DNA of 64,000 nt from Alterisphingorhabdus sp051668705 (GCF_051668705.1 NZ_CP196351.1:1798001-1862000), one strand, 5' to 3'; positions 40,834 through 50,873 are shown, numbered from the stretch's first letter. The notes: generated by a model from the sequence alone, not told the origin. Numbers and translations are program-made.

Positions 40834-43508
40834 TAAAATTGTGTCCCTACACCAAATGTTATGAGTTTTGTATCGTCGCCAAATTCTGACAGAATGTCAT
40901 AAGCGAAGTCGATACGGAAAGGTCCGAAAGGCGAATTCCAGTTTACGCCAATACCCGCTGTCAAACGCGGGCTGGGCGTATCACCAACAAAAAGCTCTTG
41001 AAAACTCAATTGTGCTGTATTGGGATTACCATTAGCATCAACTGGGTCGGTGACCGTTGTAATATTGCCATCATTATCCAAACCGAGAAAGAGTGGAGCA
41101 CCGTTAACGGCTAATGCTTGCTGGGTTTGGAGCAAGGGCTGCACGACATTAAATACCGAACCGACATCCACGTACACTGACGGCCTCAGACCGAGTTCTT
41201 GCGCGCCACTTCCAAGAGGTATTTGTAATTCTGCTCGGCCAAAGTAATAGGTGCGCCCACCCAATGGATCATCCTGAAAAGTACGGCGATTGGTTAGATC
41301 CGGTGTTTGTATGATATTGCCATTTTCATCAAGCGAAGAGGTAAATTGCGTAACCCGCAAGACACGCGGACCGACACCCCGCACATCAAATCCGCGAATT
41401 TGCGGCTCGCCTAAAAAGAAGCGGTCCGTCAAACGAACATCGTCAATACCCTCTGCTGGACTGCCACGGTTTTCAAATGATTGAATATGGCCGCCCTCAC
41501 CTTGTAAAGAAAAGATGAAGCCGCCGCCAAGATTGAAATATTTCTCGCCGTTGATCCGCGCGCGCAGATAAGAAACGGAGCCGCCCAGTCCTGCAAAGTC
41601 GACGTCAAGACCGAGACGTTGGCCTCTAGTAGGACGGAAACCGTTATTCAAATCGCTATAAACAAGAGAAAAACCAAGTGAAGATGTTGTTCTGGATCCA
41701 ATGGCATCACAGAGGAAAAAGCCTGCTGCTTGCGGATTACACTCTGTATCGCCGTCACCATCAAGGTCAGCAAAGAACAGGTTTTCATCCAACGTTACGT
41801 CATCAACGACCAGATTGTATCGCAATAAGAGCGATAAAAATTCGGTTAATGGCGCGCCAACACGAATTGAGGCACCGGTTGACAACTGTGAGAAGGTTGT
41901 ATTGGTATCCTGGTTATTAAAGTTAAAGCTACTCAGATCGCGGCGAAAAACGTCAGCTCCGACAGAGATATTACGATCAAACAGATAGGGTTCGGTAAAA
42001 CTAAGCTGGATGCTCTGCCTGAATTGCGACCAGTCAACACTGGCGCCCAGAGTTTGTCCTTTGCCGCGGAAATTGCGCTGACGAATAGACGCCTGCAGAA
42101 TGAAGTTCTCAATACTCGAAAAACCAGCGGAGAGCTGAAGCTCACCCGTTGGACGCTCCTGTACATTGGCTTCCAGAATAATCCTGTCGGACTGTGTGCC
42201 CTCTTTTTGTTCGACTTCAAGGTTTTCCTGAAAATACCCCAGTGAGTTAATGCGGTTGGTAGAACGTCTGACCTGAAAGCTGTTAAAAGCGTCACCTTCA
42301 TTCAAACGAAACTCACGGCGGACAACCTTATCTTGCGTCAGCGTATTGCCGTTAATATCAATGCGCTCGACATAAACACGATCAGAATCTGCAATTTCAA
42401 ACGTCACGTTCATTTGCAGATTTTCACGGTCTTTTTGGAAACGTGGATTAACATTGGCGAAAGCATAGCCAAACAAGCCAGCCGTTTCACTCAACTGTTC
42501 AACTGTGTCTTCAACCTGCTTGGCATTAAATGTATCGCCGGTTTTCATCGACAATCGCTGTTGAAGCGTCTCGCCGTCAAAGTCGCGAATTTCACTGGTA
42601 ACCGCAACATCGCCAAAGGTGTATTTTTCACCCTCTTCCACCACGAACGTGATGATAAAGTCTTTTTTATCCGGAGTTGTTTCTGCAACAGCGGAAACAA
42701 CACGAAAATCAGCATAGCCTTGTGTCAGATAAAATATACGAAGGTTTGCTTGGTCAAATGCCAGTTTGTCCGGGTCATAAGTATCGCCGGAGCTGAAAAA
42801 CCGAAAAAATCGCGACTGCTTCGTCACCATTTCACCGCGAATCTTGCTGTCAGAAAAAACTTCATTGCCAATAATATTGATTTGACGAACTTTTGAACGC
42901 GGGCCTTCCGTGATCTCGTAAACAATATCAACGCGGTTCTGGTCCTGTTCCACCCGCTTCGGGGTTACAGTAGCAGCGAAACGACCCTGACGCTTATACA
43001 ATTCAATAATCCGGGCAACATCAGCGCGCACTTTTGTTGGTGTGAATATCTGACGTGGTGACAAGCGAATCTCAGGAAGGATTTTATCATCCTTCAAACG
43101 CCGGTTACCTTCCAAAATAATCCGGTTAATCACAGGATTTTCAACAACATCGATAATCACCGCACCGCTATTATTGCGGATTGAGACATCAGCAAACAAC
43201 TCAGTGCCAAAAAGATCTTTCAATGCTTGGTCAGCAGCAGTCTGGCTATATTCATCACCAATGCGCAGGCGAATATAGGAACGGATGGTATCTGGTTCCA
43301 AACGCTGCGACCCGTTGACCGTTATCGAACGGATCACATCGGCCTTTGGCGCGGCCACAACAGGCACAGCAGCCGGTTGCGGGTTCGCCTCTTGCGTTCC
43401 AGCGTTTTGCTGTGCCGCCGCAATTGATGGCATACCAGACAAAATTGTGCCTGCCAGAAGCGGAACAATCAGTCGGACTTTTGCGTCCGTAAGTTTAGAT
43501 GCACTCAC
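40833..43508 (-). CDS. bamA: outer membrane protein assembly factor BamA
   Basis: BamA inserts beta-barrel proteins into the outer membrane. The 891-residue precursor has a signal peptide (to AAAQQ, about 34), five POTRA domains (about 55-480, beginning IRSITVNGSQRLEPDTI) and a 16-strand barrel. The barrel has the lid-lock motif QIRGFDVRGVGPR and ends in GVGTQF with a final Phe. I chose the GTG at 43508 because GGGG lies 7 bases before it; the preceding TTG is weaker. It is between rseP and ompH on the same strand. Confidence 0.96.
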   Translation of the reverse strand: MSASKLTDAKVRLIVPLLAGTILSGMPSIAAAQQNAGTQEANPQPAAVPVVAAPKADVIRSITVNGSQRLEPDTIRSYIRLRIGDEYSQTAADQALKDLFGTELFADVSIRNNSGAVIIDVVENPVINRIILEGNRRLKDDKILPEIRLSPRQIFTPTKVRADVARIIELYKRQGRFAATVTPKRVEQDQNRVDIVYEITEGPRSKVRQINIIGNEVFSDSKIRGEMVTKQSRFFRFFSSGDTYDPDKLAFDQANLRIFYLTQGYADFRVVSAVAETTPDKKDFIITFVVEEGEKYTFGDVAVTSEIRDFDGETLQQRLSMKTGDTFNAKQVEDTVEQLSETAGLFGYAFANVNPRFQKDRENLQMNVTFEIADSDRVYVERIDINGNTLTQDKVVRREFRLNEGDAFNSFQVRRSTNRINSLGYFQENLEVEQKEGTQSDRIILEANVQERPTGELQLSAGFSSIENFILQASIRQRNFRGKGQTLGASVDWSQFRQSIQLSFTEPYLFDRNISVGADVFRRDLSSFNFNNQDTNTTFSQLSTGASIRVGAPLTEFLSLLLRYNLVVDDVTLDENLFFADLDGDGDTECNPQAAGFFLCDAIGSRTTSSLGFSLVYSDLNNGFRPTRGQRLGLDVDFAGLGGSVSYLRARINGEKYFNLGGGFIFSLQGEGGHIQSFENRGSPAEGIDDVRLTDRFFLGEPQIRGFDVRGVGPRVLRVTQFTSSLDENGNIIQTPDLTNRRTFQDDPLGGRTYYFGRAELQIPLGSGAQELGLRPSVYVDVGSVFNVVQPLLQTQQALAVNGAPLFLGLDNDGNITTVTDPVDANGNPNTAQLSFQELFVGDTPSPRLTAGIGVNWNSPFGPFRIDFAYDILSEFGDDTKLITFGVGTQF

Positions 43509-43600
43509 CAAATAACCCCAATCATAAATACGCCCCTATTTTGCGTATCAATCTAACTGCGCAGCCTACTGCCCTATTGACAGCAATCAATCAACCCGAA

Positions 43601-44713
43601 CTATCGCCCCAACAGGCCAAAAGACACCAAATCATTCACAGTTACAAAAACCATGAAGCAAAGTACCAGCACCAACCCCATGCGAAAGGCCCATTCCTGC
43701 ACCGCCGCGTCAGTTGGTTTCCTGCGGACAGCCTCTATGCCATAAAACATCAGATGTCCGCCATCGAGCATAGGAATTGGCAGCAAGTTGATGAACCCTA
43801 AGTTAATTGAGATCAGTGCGATTAAAACAATGAAGGGTTCAATGCCAGCGTTCAGCCATTCGCCCGAAATTTGCGCGATTTTCAGCGGGCCGCCAAGTTC
43901 ACGCACAGACCGCACTCCGGTGATAATCTGGCCAAGACCGGTTATCATATTCTCCAATGTATCAATCGTTGCGTTCACGCCAACACCCGGCGCTTCCCAA
44001 AATTCAATCGGCTGATATTCCGGATCAACCGGATCAAAGCCAATAACACCGCGGGAAAATTCATTGCCAAACCTATCACGAAATTTTTCTGCTGCGATTG
44101 TATAATCAATGGTCTGGCTGACCCCATCGCGTTCAAACGTAATGCGAACATCGCGCCCGGGATGGTAGGTTACATATTGGCTGACATCTGGCAAAACCTC
44201 GACCTGCCTGCCATCAATAGCTGTGATTTTGTCGCCGGGTTCAAAAACCTGTGCAGAAGGATAATCAGGCAGAACATTTTCGACAATAGCAGGTGTAACG
44301 GGTTGCCCATTAACAAGAGCTAGACCCGCAAAAATCAATATCGCAGCAATAAAATTAATGGCTGGTCCGGCAAATACGATAAAGGCGCGTTGCCCCAGAG
44401 ACTTTGACTGAAATGTCTGGTTGCGCTCTTTATCGGGCAAGGCCAGCCAATCAGGGTCAGCGCGACTGGCAGGGTCCATATCGCCGGCAAATTGCACATA
44501 ACCGCCCAATGGCAGCAAACCTATTTTCCAGCGTGTCCCACGTTTGTCAGTCCATCCGGCAATCTCCTTGCCAAAGCCTATAGAAAAGGCATCCGCTTTC
44601 ACACCGCACCAACGACCCGCAAGATAATGCCCCATTTCATGGACAAATACCAATGGCCCAAGCAGCAGCAAAAACGCCACAATCGTCAACAATATTCCTG
44701 GATTATCAGTCAA
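43601..44713 (-). CDS. rseP: RIP metalloprotease RseP (site-2 protease)
   Basis: RseP cuts membrane-bound anti-sigma factors and remnant signal peptides inside the membrane. The 370-residue protein has the zinc site HEMGH at 25-29 in TM1 and the second metal motif MLDGGHLMFY near the C-terminal helices. A PDZ domain lies between them (about 120-200, with PGDKITAIDGRQVEVL). It has four membrane segments. It lies downstream of dxr and upstream of bamA on the same strand. Confidence 0.95.
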   Translation of the reverse strand: MTDNPGILLTIVAFLLLLGPLVFVHEMGHYLAGRWCGVKADAFSIGFGKEIAGWTDKRGTRWKIGLLPLGGYVQFAGDMDPASRADPDWLALPDKERNQTFQSKSLGQRAFIVFAGPAINFIAAILIFAGLALVNGQPVTPAIVENVLPDYPSAQVFEPGDKITAIDGRQVEVLPDVSQYVTYHPGRDVRITFERDGVSQTIDYTIAAEKFRDRFGNEFSRGVIGFDPVDPEYQPIEFWEAPGVGVNATIDTLENMITGLGQIITGVRSVRELGGPLKIAQISGEWLNAGIEPFIVLIALISINLGFINLLPIPMLDGGHLMFYGIEAVRRKPTDAAVQEWAFRMGLVLVLCFMVFVTVNDLVSFGLLGR

Positions 44714-44743
44714 TAGCTTTTCCTTAGCCGATATCTATCAAGC

Positions 44744-45919
44744 CTAAGATGTACTGGCGATGTCTTGACAGAGAGTTTCCGCAACCAAGCGTGCCTCCCC
44801 ATCAATCGCCATTATATCATCAATAGTTTTTGGAGCATCAGGAGCAAAGCGACTCAGCGTATCCTGAACAACGCGCACAATATTAAGAAAACCGATCTTA
44901 CCACCCAAAAATGCTGCCACAGCCACCTCATTAGCGGCATTCATAATGGCCGGGCTGGCACCGCCAGCAGCAATTGCAGAGCGCGCTATCGCAGTGGCCG
45001 GAAAATTTGTCTGGTCTGGCTCATGAAATTCAAGTTTGCTGATTTTTGCCAGATCCAGCCGTTCACAATTGGTCGCCATGCGGCGCGGCCACGCCAGTGC
45101 ATGTGCTATCGGTATGCGCATATCGGGCGAGCCCAACTGCGCCAGAACCGACCTGTCCTTATACTCCACCATTGAATGAATGACCGATTGCGGATGAACA
45201 AGGATGGAAATATTCTCAAGGCCCACTGGAAAAAGGTGATGCGCTTCAATGAGTTCCAACCCTTTGTTCATCATAGTTGCCGAATCGACGCTGATCTTTG
45301 CGCCCATATCCCAGTTAGGATGCGCGACCGCTTGTGCAGGCGTTACATTGCGCAGTGCATCTTGTGTACGGCCGCGAAATGGGCCGCCACTTGCCGTCAA
45401 TATAATTGATTCGACCTCGGAAATATCACCGCCCTGAAGGCTCTGAAAAATGGCATTATGCTCAGAATCAACCGGAAGCAATGTCGCTCCACTTTCCCGC
45501 GCAGCGGCCATCATCAATGCACCTGCAGAAACAAGCGCTTCCTTATTCGCCAAAGCGACACAACGCCCCTTTTTCAGCGATGCCATAGTAGGCGCAAGTC
45601 CTGCACAGCCGACTATTGAGGCCATGGTCCAGTCAACATCATCACGCGATGCCGCCTCGACAAGAGCCGCCTCTCCTGCTCTCGCTGCGATTTTGGTTCC
45701 TGACAACGCATCCTGCAATGGGCCGAGATAGGTCGGATCACTGATAACAGCGATTTCAGCGTCAAATTCTCGCGCCAGTTTGGCCAGTTCTTCAGCATTA
45801 TTATGCGCCGTCAGGGCTATAACACGATATTCAGAAGGGTTGGATCGGATCAGATCCAGCGTGGATTGTCCAACTGAACCAGTTGCACCGAAGATAGAAA
45901 TGGAGCGCGGTGCATTCAT
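44744..45919 (-). CDS. dxr: 1-deoxy-D-xylulose 5-phosphate reductoisomerase
   Basis: Dxr (IspC) makes 2-C-methyl-D-erythritol 4-phosphate, the first dedicated step of the MEP isoprenoid pathway, with NADPH. The 391-residue protein has the NADPH loop SIFGATGSVGQSTLD near the start, ANKEALVSAG, PVDSEHNAIFQ (metal and substrate residues), SVDSATMMNKGLELIEA and NAANEVAVAAFL. Its start overlaps the end of cdsA (ATGA). Confidence 0.97.
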   Translation of the reverse strand: MNAPRSISIFGATGSVGQSTLDLIRSNPSEYRVIALTAHNNAEELAKLAREFDAEIAVISDPTYLGPLQDALSGTKIAARAGEAALVEAASRDDVDWTMASIVGCAGLAPTMASLKKGRCVALANKEALVSAGALMMAAARESGATLLPVDSEHNAIFQSLQGGDISEVESIILTASGGPFRGRTQDALRNVTPAQAVAHPNWDMGAKISVDSATMMNKGLELIEAHHLFPVGLENISILVHPQSVIHSMVEYKDRSVLAQLGSPDMRIPIAHALAWPRRMATNCERLDLAKISKLEFHEPDQTNFPATAIARSAIAAGGASPAIMNAANEVAVAAFLGGKIGFLNIVRVVQDTLSRFAPDAPKTIDDIMAIDGEARLVAETLCQDIASTS

Positions 45920-46620
45920 AAACCAAGAAATCCTGCAATCCCAAAATACTGTAATATCAAAGTGATATGGGTAAGCCCTACAACAAAAAATACGGCTACC
46001 ATACCATCTGTCCTGTCAAACAGACCGCCATGCCCGGGCAGGACTGTGCCGCTATCCTTCACGCCCGCACGGCGCTTCATTGCACTTTGCAGCAAGTCAC
46101 CCATTTGCGCGACGAACGCCATCATAGCGCCGCCCACAAGTGCGATATGCAGTGCTTGCCCATTCGATGCGATATTAAACCCTGTCCAGACTATTGTCGC
46201 CGCGACCATACCGCCGATCAGCCCAGCCCAGGTTTTGTTGGGGCTGATACGCGGTGCCAGCTTAGGGCCGCCCAAAGCGCGACCAGCAAAATATGCGCCA
46301 ATATCTGTCGCTACAACGACCAATAGCAGGAACAATGTCTCTAAACCGCTATCATCTTTGTGGCGGAAGAAAATCAAGGTGATGACGGCCAAGCCGATAT
46401 ATATTGCGCCCAGCAGATAAGCAGGAATAGCCGGGAAATTGCCATTGCCGCCCTTGCGCACCAAGGCCGCAAATTCCCAATATATCCCAACACCTATGAG
46501 CGAGACGGCCAAGGTAAACACGGCGCCGCCAATCCATATGCCCAGCAAAGCAATAGCCGCCATGATTACCCCTGAAACGGCACGCAGAGGCAAGTCACTA
46601 TTTTTGGCAATATTGCTCAC
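45916..46620 (-). CDS. cdsA: phosphatidate cytidylyltransferase
   Basis: CdsA makes CDP-diacylglycerol from phosphatidic acid and CTP, feeding phospholipid synthesis by pssA and psd, also in this window. The 234-residue membrane protein contains the family signature DGMVAVFFVVG near the C-terminus and VVATDIGAYFAGRALGGPKLAPRISPNKTWAG. The start is GTG at 46620, three bases after the uppS stop. It lies between uppS and dxr. Confidence 0.95.
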   Translation of the reverse strand: MSNIAKNSDLPLRAVSGVIMAAIALLGIWIGGAVFTLAVSLIGVGIYWEFAALVRKGGNGNFPAIPAYLLGAIYIGLAVITLIFFRHKDDSGLETLFLLLVVVATDIGAYFAGRALGGPKLAPRISPNKTWAGLIGGMVAATIVWTGFNIASNGQALHIALVGGAMMAFVAQMGDLLQSAMKRRAGVKDSGTVLPGHGGLFDRTDGMVAVFFVVGLTHITLILQYFGIAGFLGL

Positions 46621-46623
46621 AGA

Positions 46624-47433
46624 TTAGCGCCCGCCATATCGACGATCACGACTGGCAAAATCCTGCAATGCGGCCTTGAGATGATCGCCACCAAAATCCG
46701 GCCATAGCGTATCTGTGAAATAAAGTTCTGCATATGCTGCCTGCCACAACAGGAAATTGGAGAGCCTACGCTCACCCGATGTGCGGATGATAAGATCAAG
46801 TGGCGGCAATTTTGCAGTATCCAAGGCAGAGGCCATATGCGCCTCGGTAATATCCTCGGGAACAATTTCGCCTATTGCCGCCTTCTGCGCAAAACCGCGT
46901 GCAGCACGCAGGATTTCATCTTGCCCGCCATAGTTAAGCGCCACTGCCAAAATTGTGCCTGTATTATCCGCCGTCCGCTCCAGCACCTTATCAATCATCT
47001 TGACGATATCAGGCGCCATTGCCTTATAATTGCCGATAACATGAAGACGTATATTGTTGGCGACCAGCTCTTCAACATCCTGTTTGATGTAAAAGCGCAG
47101 CAACCCCATAAGGTCGCTAACCTCTTCTTCAGATCGCTTCCAATTTTCCGATGAAAAGGCATAAAGAGTAAGTGCTTCAAGCCCGAAATCTTCCATCGCA
47201 CGGATGGTGCGGCGTACGGCCTCTACACCTGCTTTATGCCCCATTGCGCGCGGCAAATGACGCTTTTTTGCCCATCGGCCATTACCATCCATAATGATGG
47301 CTGCATGGCGGACATTATGCGCAAACCCCTCATCAGAGGCCAACACTGCATGCCGAGCAGATTCGTCAATATGCCCCGCCTCAGAGGACAGGGAGGAAGG
47401 TTGCCCTTCCCGTCCTTCACCAGCATCGCTCAC
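46624..47433 (-). CDS. uppS: isoprenyl transferase (undecaprenyl diphosphate synthase)
   Basis: UppS builds the C55 lipid carrier for peptidoglycan synthesis. The 269-residue cis-prenyltransferase carries AAIIMDGNGRWAKKR, with the catalytic Asp in DGNGRW (residue 49), then SSENWKRSEEEV, and RTSGERRLSNFLLWQAAYAELYF with the substrate-binding Arg/Ser motif. The N-terminal 40 residues form a low-complexity extension. The start is GTG at 47433, overlapping the frr stop. An initiation site close to the catalytic domain cannot be excluded. Confidence 0.94.
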   Translation of the reverse strand: MSDAGEGREGQPSSLSSEAGHIDESARHAVLASDEGFAHNVRHAAIIMDGNGRWAKKRHLPRAMGHKAGVEAVRRTIRAMEDFGLEALTLYAFSSENWKRSEEEVSDLMGLLRFYIKQDVEELVANNIRLHVIGNYKAMAPDIVKMIDKVLERTADNTGTILAVALNYGGQDEILRAARGFAQKAAIGEIVPEDITEAHMASALDTAKLPPLDLIIRTSGERRLSNFLLWQAAYAELYFTDTLWPDFGGDHLKAALQDFASRDRRYGGR

Positions 47434-47987
47434 TGGCTCAATATTTCCTTTTCCTTATCCGCCGCAGCGGCATCAACCGCTGTAATCATTTCATCGGTCA
47501 GCTTCTGCACCTCGGCGCTCAGCTTCTTGGCATCATCCTCGCCGATTTCTTTCTTATTCTCATCGGCTTTGATCATGTCCATGCCATCACGGCGTACATT
47601 GCGCACTGCGATACGGGCTTTTTCCGCATATTGACCAGCCAGCTTAGCCAGCTCTTTGCGGCGTTCTTCGGTCAGATCAGGAATAGGCAGACGCAGAACC
47701 TGACCATCAGCAATAGGGTTAAGCCCCAGCCCTGCGGTACGAATAGCTTTCTCCACCGGAGTGAGGTTTGATTTGTCCCAGACTTGGACCGAGAGCATCC
47801 GCGGCTCTGGCACCGATACAGTGGCAACCTGATTGAGCGGCATATTGGAGCCATAAACTTCAACAGTCACAGGGTCCAATAGTGAGATATTGGCCCGGCC
47901 AGTGCGCAAACCAGACAAATCGCCTTTCAGCGATTCAACTGCGCCCTTCATGCGGCGTTCCAGATCCGCTTTGTCATATTGCGCCAT
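47430..47987 (-). CDS. frr: ribosome recycling factor
   Basis: Frr splits the post-termination ribosome together with EF-G. The 185-residue protein has the two-domain RRF layout: a long three-helix bundle and the inserted beta domain (ISLLDPVTVEVYGSNMPLNQVATVSVPEPRML). The C-terminal helix EVQKLTDEMITAVDAAAADKEKEIL is complete. It is in the usual order pyrH-frr-uppS. Confidence 0.96.
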   Translation of the reverse strand: MAQYDKADLERRMKGAVESLKGDLSGLRTGRANISLLDPVTVEVYGSNMPLNQVATVSVPEPRMLSVQVWDKSNLTPVEKAIRTAGLGLNPIADGQVLRLPIPDLTEERRKELAKLAGQYAEKARIAVRNVRRDGMDMIKADENKKEIGEDDAKKLSAEVQKLTDEMITAVDAAAADKEKEILSQ

Positions 47988-48026
47988 TGTCCGGTCTCTC
48001 CTGGTAAGATTGGTTATGAAAAAATG

Positions 48027-48740
48027 TTACTCGACAATCGTTGAAACGCCATCACCTGCCAGAACATTGGCAAGATTGCCACGCTCGCGGATGGAGAACA
48101 CGACGATAGGAATAGCGTTATCACGGCATAGTGCAATGGCACTTGCGTCCATCACCCGCAAATCCTTGGCCAGCACATCTGTATAGGAAACAGTATCAAA
48201 GCGAACCGCATCAGCATTTGTTTTGGGGTCACTGTCATAAACGCCGTCAACGCTGGTGCCCTTAAACAAAGCATCGCACTTCATTTCAGCCGCCCGCAAA
48301 GCGGCGCCGCTATCGGTGGTGAAATAAGGGCTGCCAACACCGGCTGCAAAAATGACAATGCGGCCTTTTTCCAAATGGCGCACTGCGCGGCGGCGGATTA
48401 CGGGTTCGCACACTTGATCCATTTGAATGGCCGATTGCACGCGGGTTTGCACACCAAGCTGTTCCAGCGCATTTTGCATAGCCAGCGCATTCATGACCGT
48501 CGCCAACATGCCCATATAATCAGCCTGCGCTCGGTCCATGCCTTTCGCGGCGCCCGCCATACCACGGAAAATGTTCCCTCCGCCTATAACCAGACATATC
48601 TGGTGACCAAAATCTTTTGCCGCTTTCACTTCCTGCGCCATGCGCTGCACTGTTTCAGGGTCAATGCCAAAGGCACCATCGCCCATCAGCGCTTCACCGG
48701 AAAGCTTTAGCAATATTCGGGAAAATCTTGGTGTTGTCAT
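48027..48740 (-). CDS. pyrH: UMP kinase
   Basis: PyrH phosphorylates UMP to UDP. The 237-residue protein of the amino-acid kinase fold starts MTTPRFSRILLKLSGEALMG and has VIGGGNIFRG, MGMLATVMNALAMQNALEQLG and the uridylate-binding TSVDGVYDSDPKTNADA. I chose the ATG at 48740 to match this family start; the frame also reads 26 codons upstream without homology. Only a weak ribosome site precedes it. Confidence 0.96.
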   Translation of the reverse strand: MTTPRFSRILLKLSGEALMGDGAFGIDPETVQRMAQEVKAAKDFGHQICLVIGGGNIFRGMAGAAKGMDRAQADYMGMLATVMNALAMQNALEQLGVQTRVQSAIQMDQVCEPVIRRRAVRHLEKGRIVIFAAGVGSPYFTTDSGAALRAAEMKCDALFKGTSVDGVYDSDPKTNADAVRFDTVSYTDVLAKDLRVMDASAIALCRDNAIPIVVFSIRERGNLANVLAGDGVSTIVE

Positions 48741-48935
48741 AAGTTTCACATTCAAAAGACAGCATTTGGCAAAGTACATTATTTGGTAACAGTACACGGC
48801 CTGCAAGCGTTTTAGCAAACAGACCGCGTAATATTTGGCCGTAGCATAGAGCGCGGTTTGACACGTGCCAAGGGCAAGATAGCCCTTATACCGTCCTAAC
48901 CGTCAGCAAATGTGAAATGCCAACAGTTACAGCAA

Positions 48936-49859
48936 TTAGCTGCCAACTGCTGCCGCAACTTCTGCAGCAAAATCGCTCTCTTCTTTTTCAATGCCTTCAC
49001 CAAGCTGGAAGCGGACATAATCAACCAAAGCGATCGATCCGCCAGCATCCTTAGCAGCCGCAGCAACAACATCCGCAACCGGCGTTTTGTTGTCCATGAC
49101 AAAAATCTGGCTGAGCAGAGCATTTTCCTTGGCGAATTTCTTGATGGAACCTTCAACCATTTTCTCAACGATTTCTGGTGGCTTGCCTGATTCAGCAGCT
49201 TTTTCGCGCGCAACGCCACGCTCGCGCTCAAGCACGTCTTGATCCAAACCATCGGCATTTAACGCCAGCGGGAAAGCAGCTGCAATGTGCATGGCCAATT
49301 GCTTGCCCAGCGCATCCATGGCGTCAACAGGTGCATCACCTTCCAAAGCAACCAGCACGCCAATTTTGCCGAGGCTGTCAGCTGCTGCGTTGTGAACATA
49401 AGAAACCACGGTGCCTTGGCTGACCGCAACATGCTTCAAACGGCGCAAAGACTGGTTTTCACCAATTGTTGCAATATTGTTTGTCAGTTTTTCAGCAATC
49501 GTGCCGCCAGCTGGATAATCCATGGCTGACAAAGCGTCGATATCGGCTGCTTCATTGGTTAGTGCTGTTTGTGTAACGGCGCGGACAAAGTCTTGGAATT
49601 GGTCATTTTTCGCGACAAAGTCAGTTTCACTGTTCACTTCAACAGCAACACCTTTTGTGCCGTTAACGGCCACACCAACCAGACCTTCAGCCGCTGTACG
49701 GCTAGATTTCTTCTGCGCCGCTGCCAAGCCTTTGGCACGCAGAAAGTCAACGGCCGCTTCAAGGTCGCCATTTGTTTCCGCCAGCGCTTTTTTGCAATCC
49801 ATCATGCCAGCACCGGTCCGTTCACGCAGTTCTTTCACTGCTGCAGCTGTAATCGCCAT
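48936..49859 (-). CDS. tsf: elongation factor Ts
   Basis: EF-Ts recycles EF-Tu from its GDP form. The 307-residue protein starts with MAITAAAVKELRERTGAGMMDCKKAL, the N-terminal domain that contacts EF-Tu, and has FVAKNDQFQDFV, VAAAFPLALN-like core strands and a helical C-terminal module (EKEESDFAAEVAAAVG). It follows rpsB after 184 bases on the same strand. Confidence 0.97.
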   Translation of the reverse strand: MAITAAAVKELRERTGAGMMDCKKALAETNGDLEAAVDFLRAKGLAAAQKKSSRTAAEGLVGVAVNGTKGVAVEVNSETDFVAKNDQFQDFVRAVTQTALTNEAADIDALSAMDYPAGGTIAEKLTNNIATIGENQSLRRLKHVAVSQGTVVSYVHNAAADSLGKIGVLVALEGDAPVDAMDALGKQLAMHIAAAFPLALNADGLDQDVLERERGVAREKAAESGKPPEIVEKMVEGSIKKFAKENALLSQIFVMDNKTPVADVVAAAAKDAGGSIALVDYVRFQLGEGIEKEESDFAAEVAAAVGS

Positions 49860-50043
49860 GAATGTTCTTCCTTATTTTGATGGGCCATTAAAATGCAGCC
49901 CGTACAATGTTCACGCGCTATAAGCGCATCTTGTGTCATTTTCGCGAAAGTGCCGCACCAGACATAAGACCGGCACGGCAGCTTTATTAATTTCCTGTTC
50001 CGGTTTGCGACAGACTATAAAGTCCGCCGCAAGAAACCGAAAA

Positions 50044-50862
50044 TTAGGATGCAGCTTCTGGCGCTGCTTCTGCTGGTGCTTCAGCAGCAGGTGCCGCTTC
50101 CGCTACAGGTGTTTCCAAAATAGCTTCTGCCTGTGGCTCAGCCGCTGCTCCTAAATCCGCACCGCTTTGCGCTGCTGCAGATGCACCGCCTTTGGTTGAT
50201 GCAGATGCAATGGCTTCACAATAGAAACGCACGGCACGGCTGGCATCATCATTGCCCGGTACCGGGAATGCGATGTTGCTAGGGTCTGTGTTGGAATCAA
50301 GGATCGCAACCACTGGGATGCCCAGAACATTGGCTTCTTTAATGGCCAAATCTTCTTTATTAGCGTCGATCACGAACATTACGTCAGGAATACCGCCCAT
50401 ATCGCGGATGCCGCCCAGAGAGAGTTCCAGCTTATCACGCTCACGTGTCAGTTGCAGAACTTCTTTTTTGGTCAGGCCAGATGTTTCGCCGCCCAATTGC
50501 TCTTCAAGAGTTTTTAGACGTTTGATAGAGTTGGAAATGGTTTTCCAGTTGGTCAACATACCGCCAAGCCAGCGATGATTGACAAAGTGCTGGCCGCATG
50601 AACGAGCACATTCTGCAATGGGCTCCTGCGCCTGACGCTTGGTACCAACAAAGAGAACTTTGCCGCCAGCTTCAACAGTCGCTGAAACAAATTCCAAAGC
50701 CCGCGCAAAGAGCGGAACAGATTGTGACAGGTCAAGAATGTGGATGCCATTGCGTGAGCCGAAGATATACGGCTTCATACGTGGGTTCCAACGGTGGGTT
50801 TGGTGGCCGAAATGTGCTCCGACCTCGATCAATTGCTGCATCGTGACGGTAGGTGCCGCCAT
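50044..50862 (-). CDS. rpsB: 30S ribosomal protein S2
   Basis: S2 is a late-assembling 30S protein. The 272-residue protein has MQQLIEVGAHFGHQTHRWNPRM, FVGTKRQAQEPIAECARSCGQHFVNHRWLGGMLTNWKTI and IDANKEDLAIKEANVLGIPVVAILDSNTDP. Residues 230-272 form an Ala/Glu-rich C-terminal tail, common in alphaproteobacteria. A strong ribosome binding site GGAAGGAG precedes it, partly tied up in a leader hairpin. Confidence 0.97.
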   Translation of the reverse strand: MAAPTVTMQQLIEVGAHFGHQTHRWNPRMKPYIFGSRNGIHILDLSQSVPLFARALEFVSATVEAGGKVLFVGTKRQAQEPIAECARSCGQHFVNHRWLGGMLTNWKTISNSIKRLKTLEEQLGGETSGLTKKEVLQLTRERDKLELSLGGIRDMGGIPDVMFVIDANKEDLAIKEANVLGIPVVAILDSNTDPSNIAFPVPGNDDASRAVRFYCEAIASASTKGGASAAAQSGADLGAAAEPQAEAILETPVAEAAPAAEAPAEAAPEAAS

Positions 50863-50873
50863 AATATTTCTCC

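Noticed and set aside
42333..42896. 187-residue plus-strand frame inside bamA.
   Set aside because: The minus frame encodes conserved POTRA domains over this interval.
48870..48887. Hairpin AAGGGC/GCCCTT between tsf and pyrH as a terminator.
   Set aside because: No U-run follows it on the minus strand, and pyrH is normally expressed with tsf.
49950..49976. Inverted repeat GTGCCG/CGGCAC between rpsB and tsf as an attenuator.
   Set aside because: The loop is 15 bases and the stem only 6 bp; nothing else supports function.
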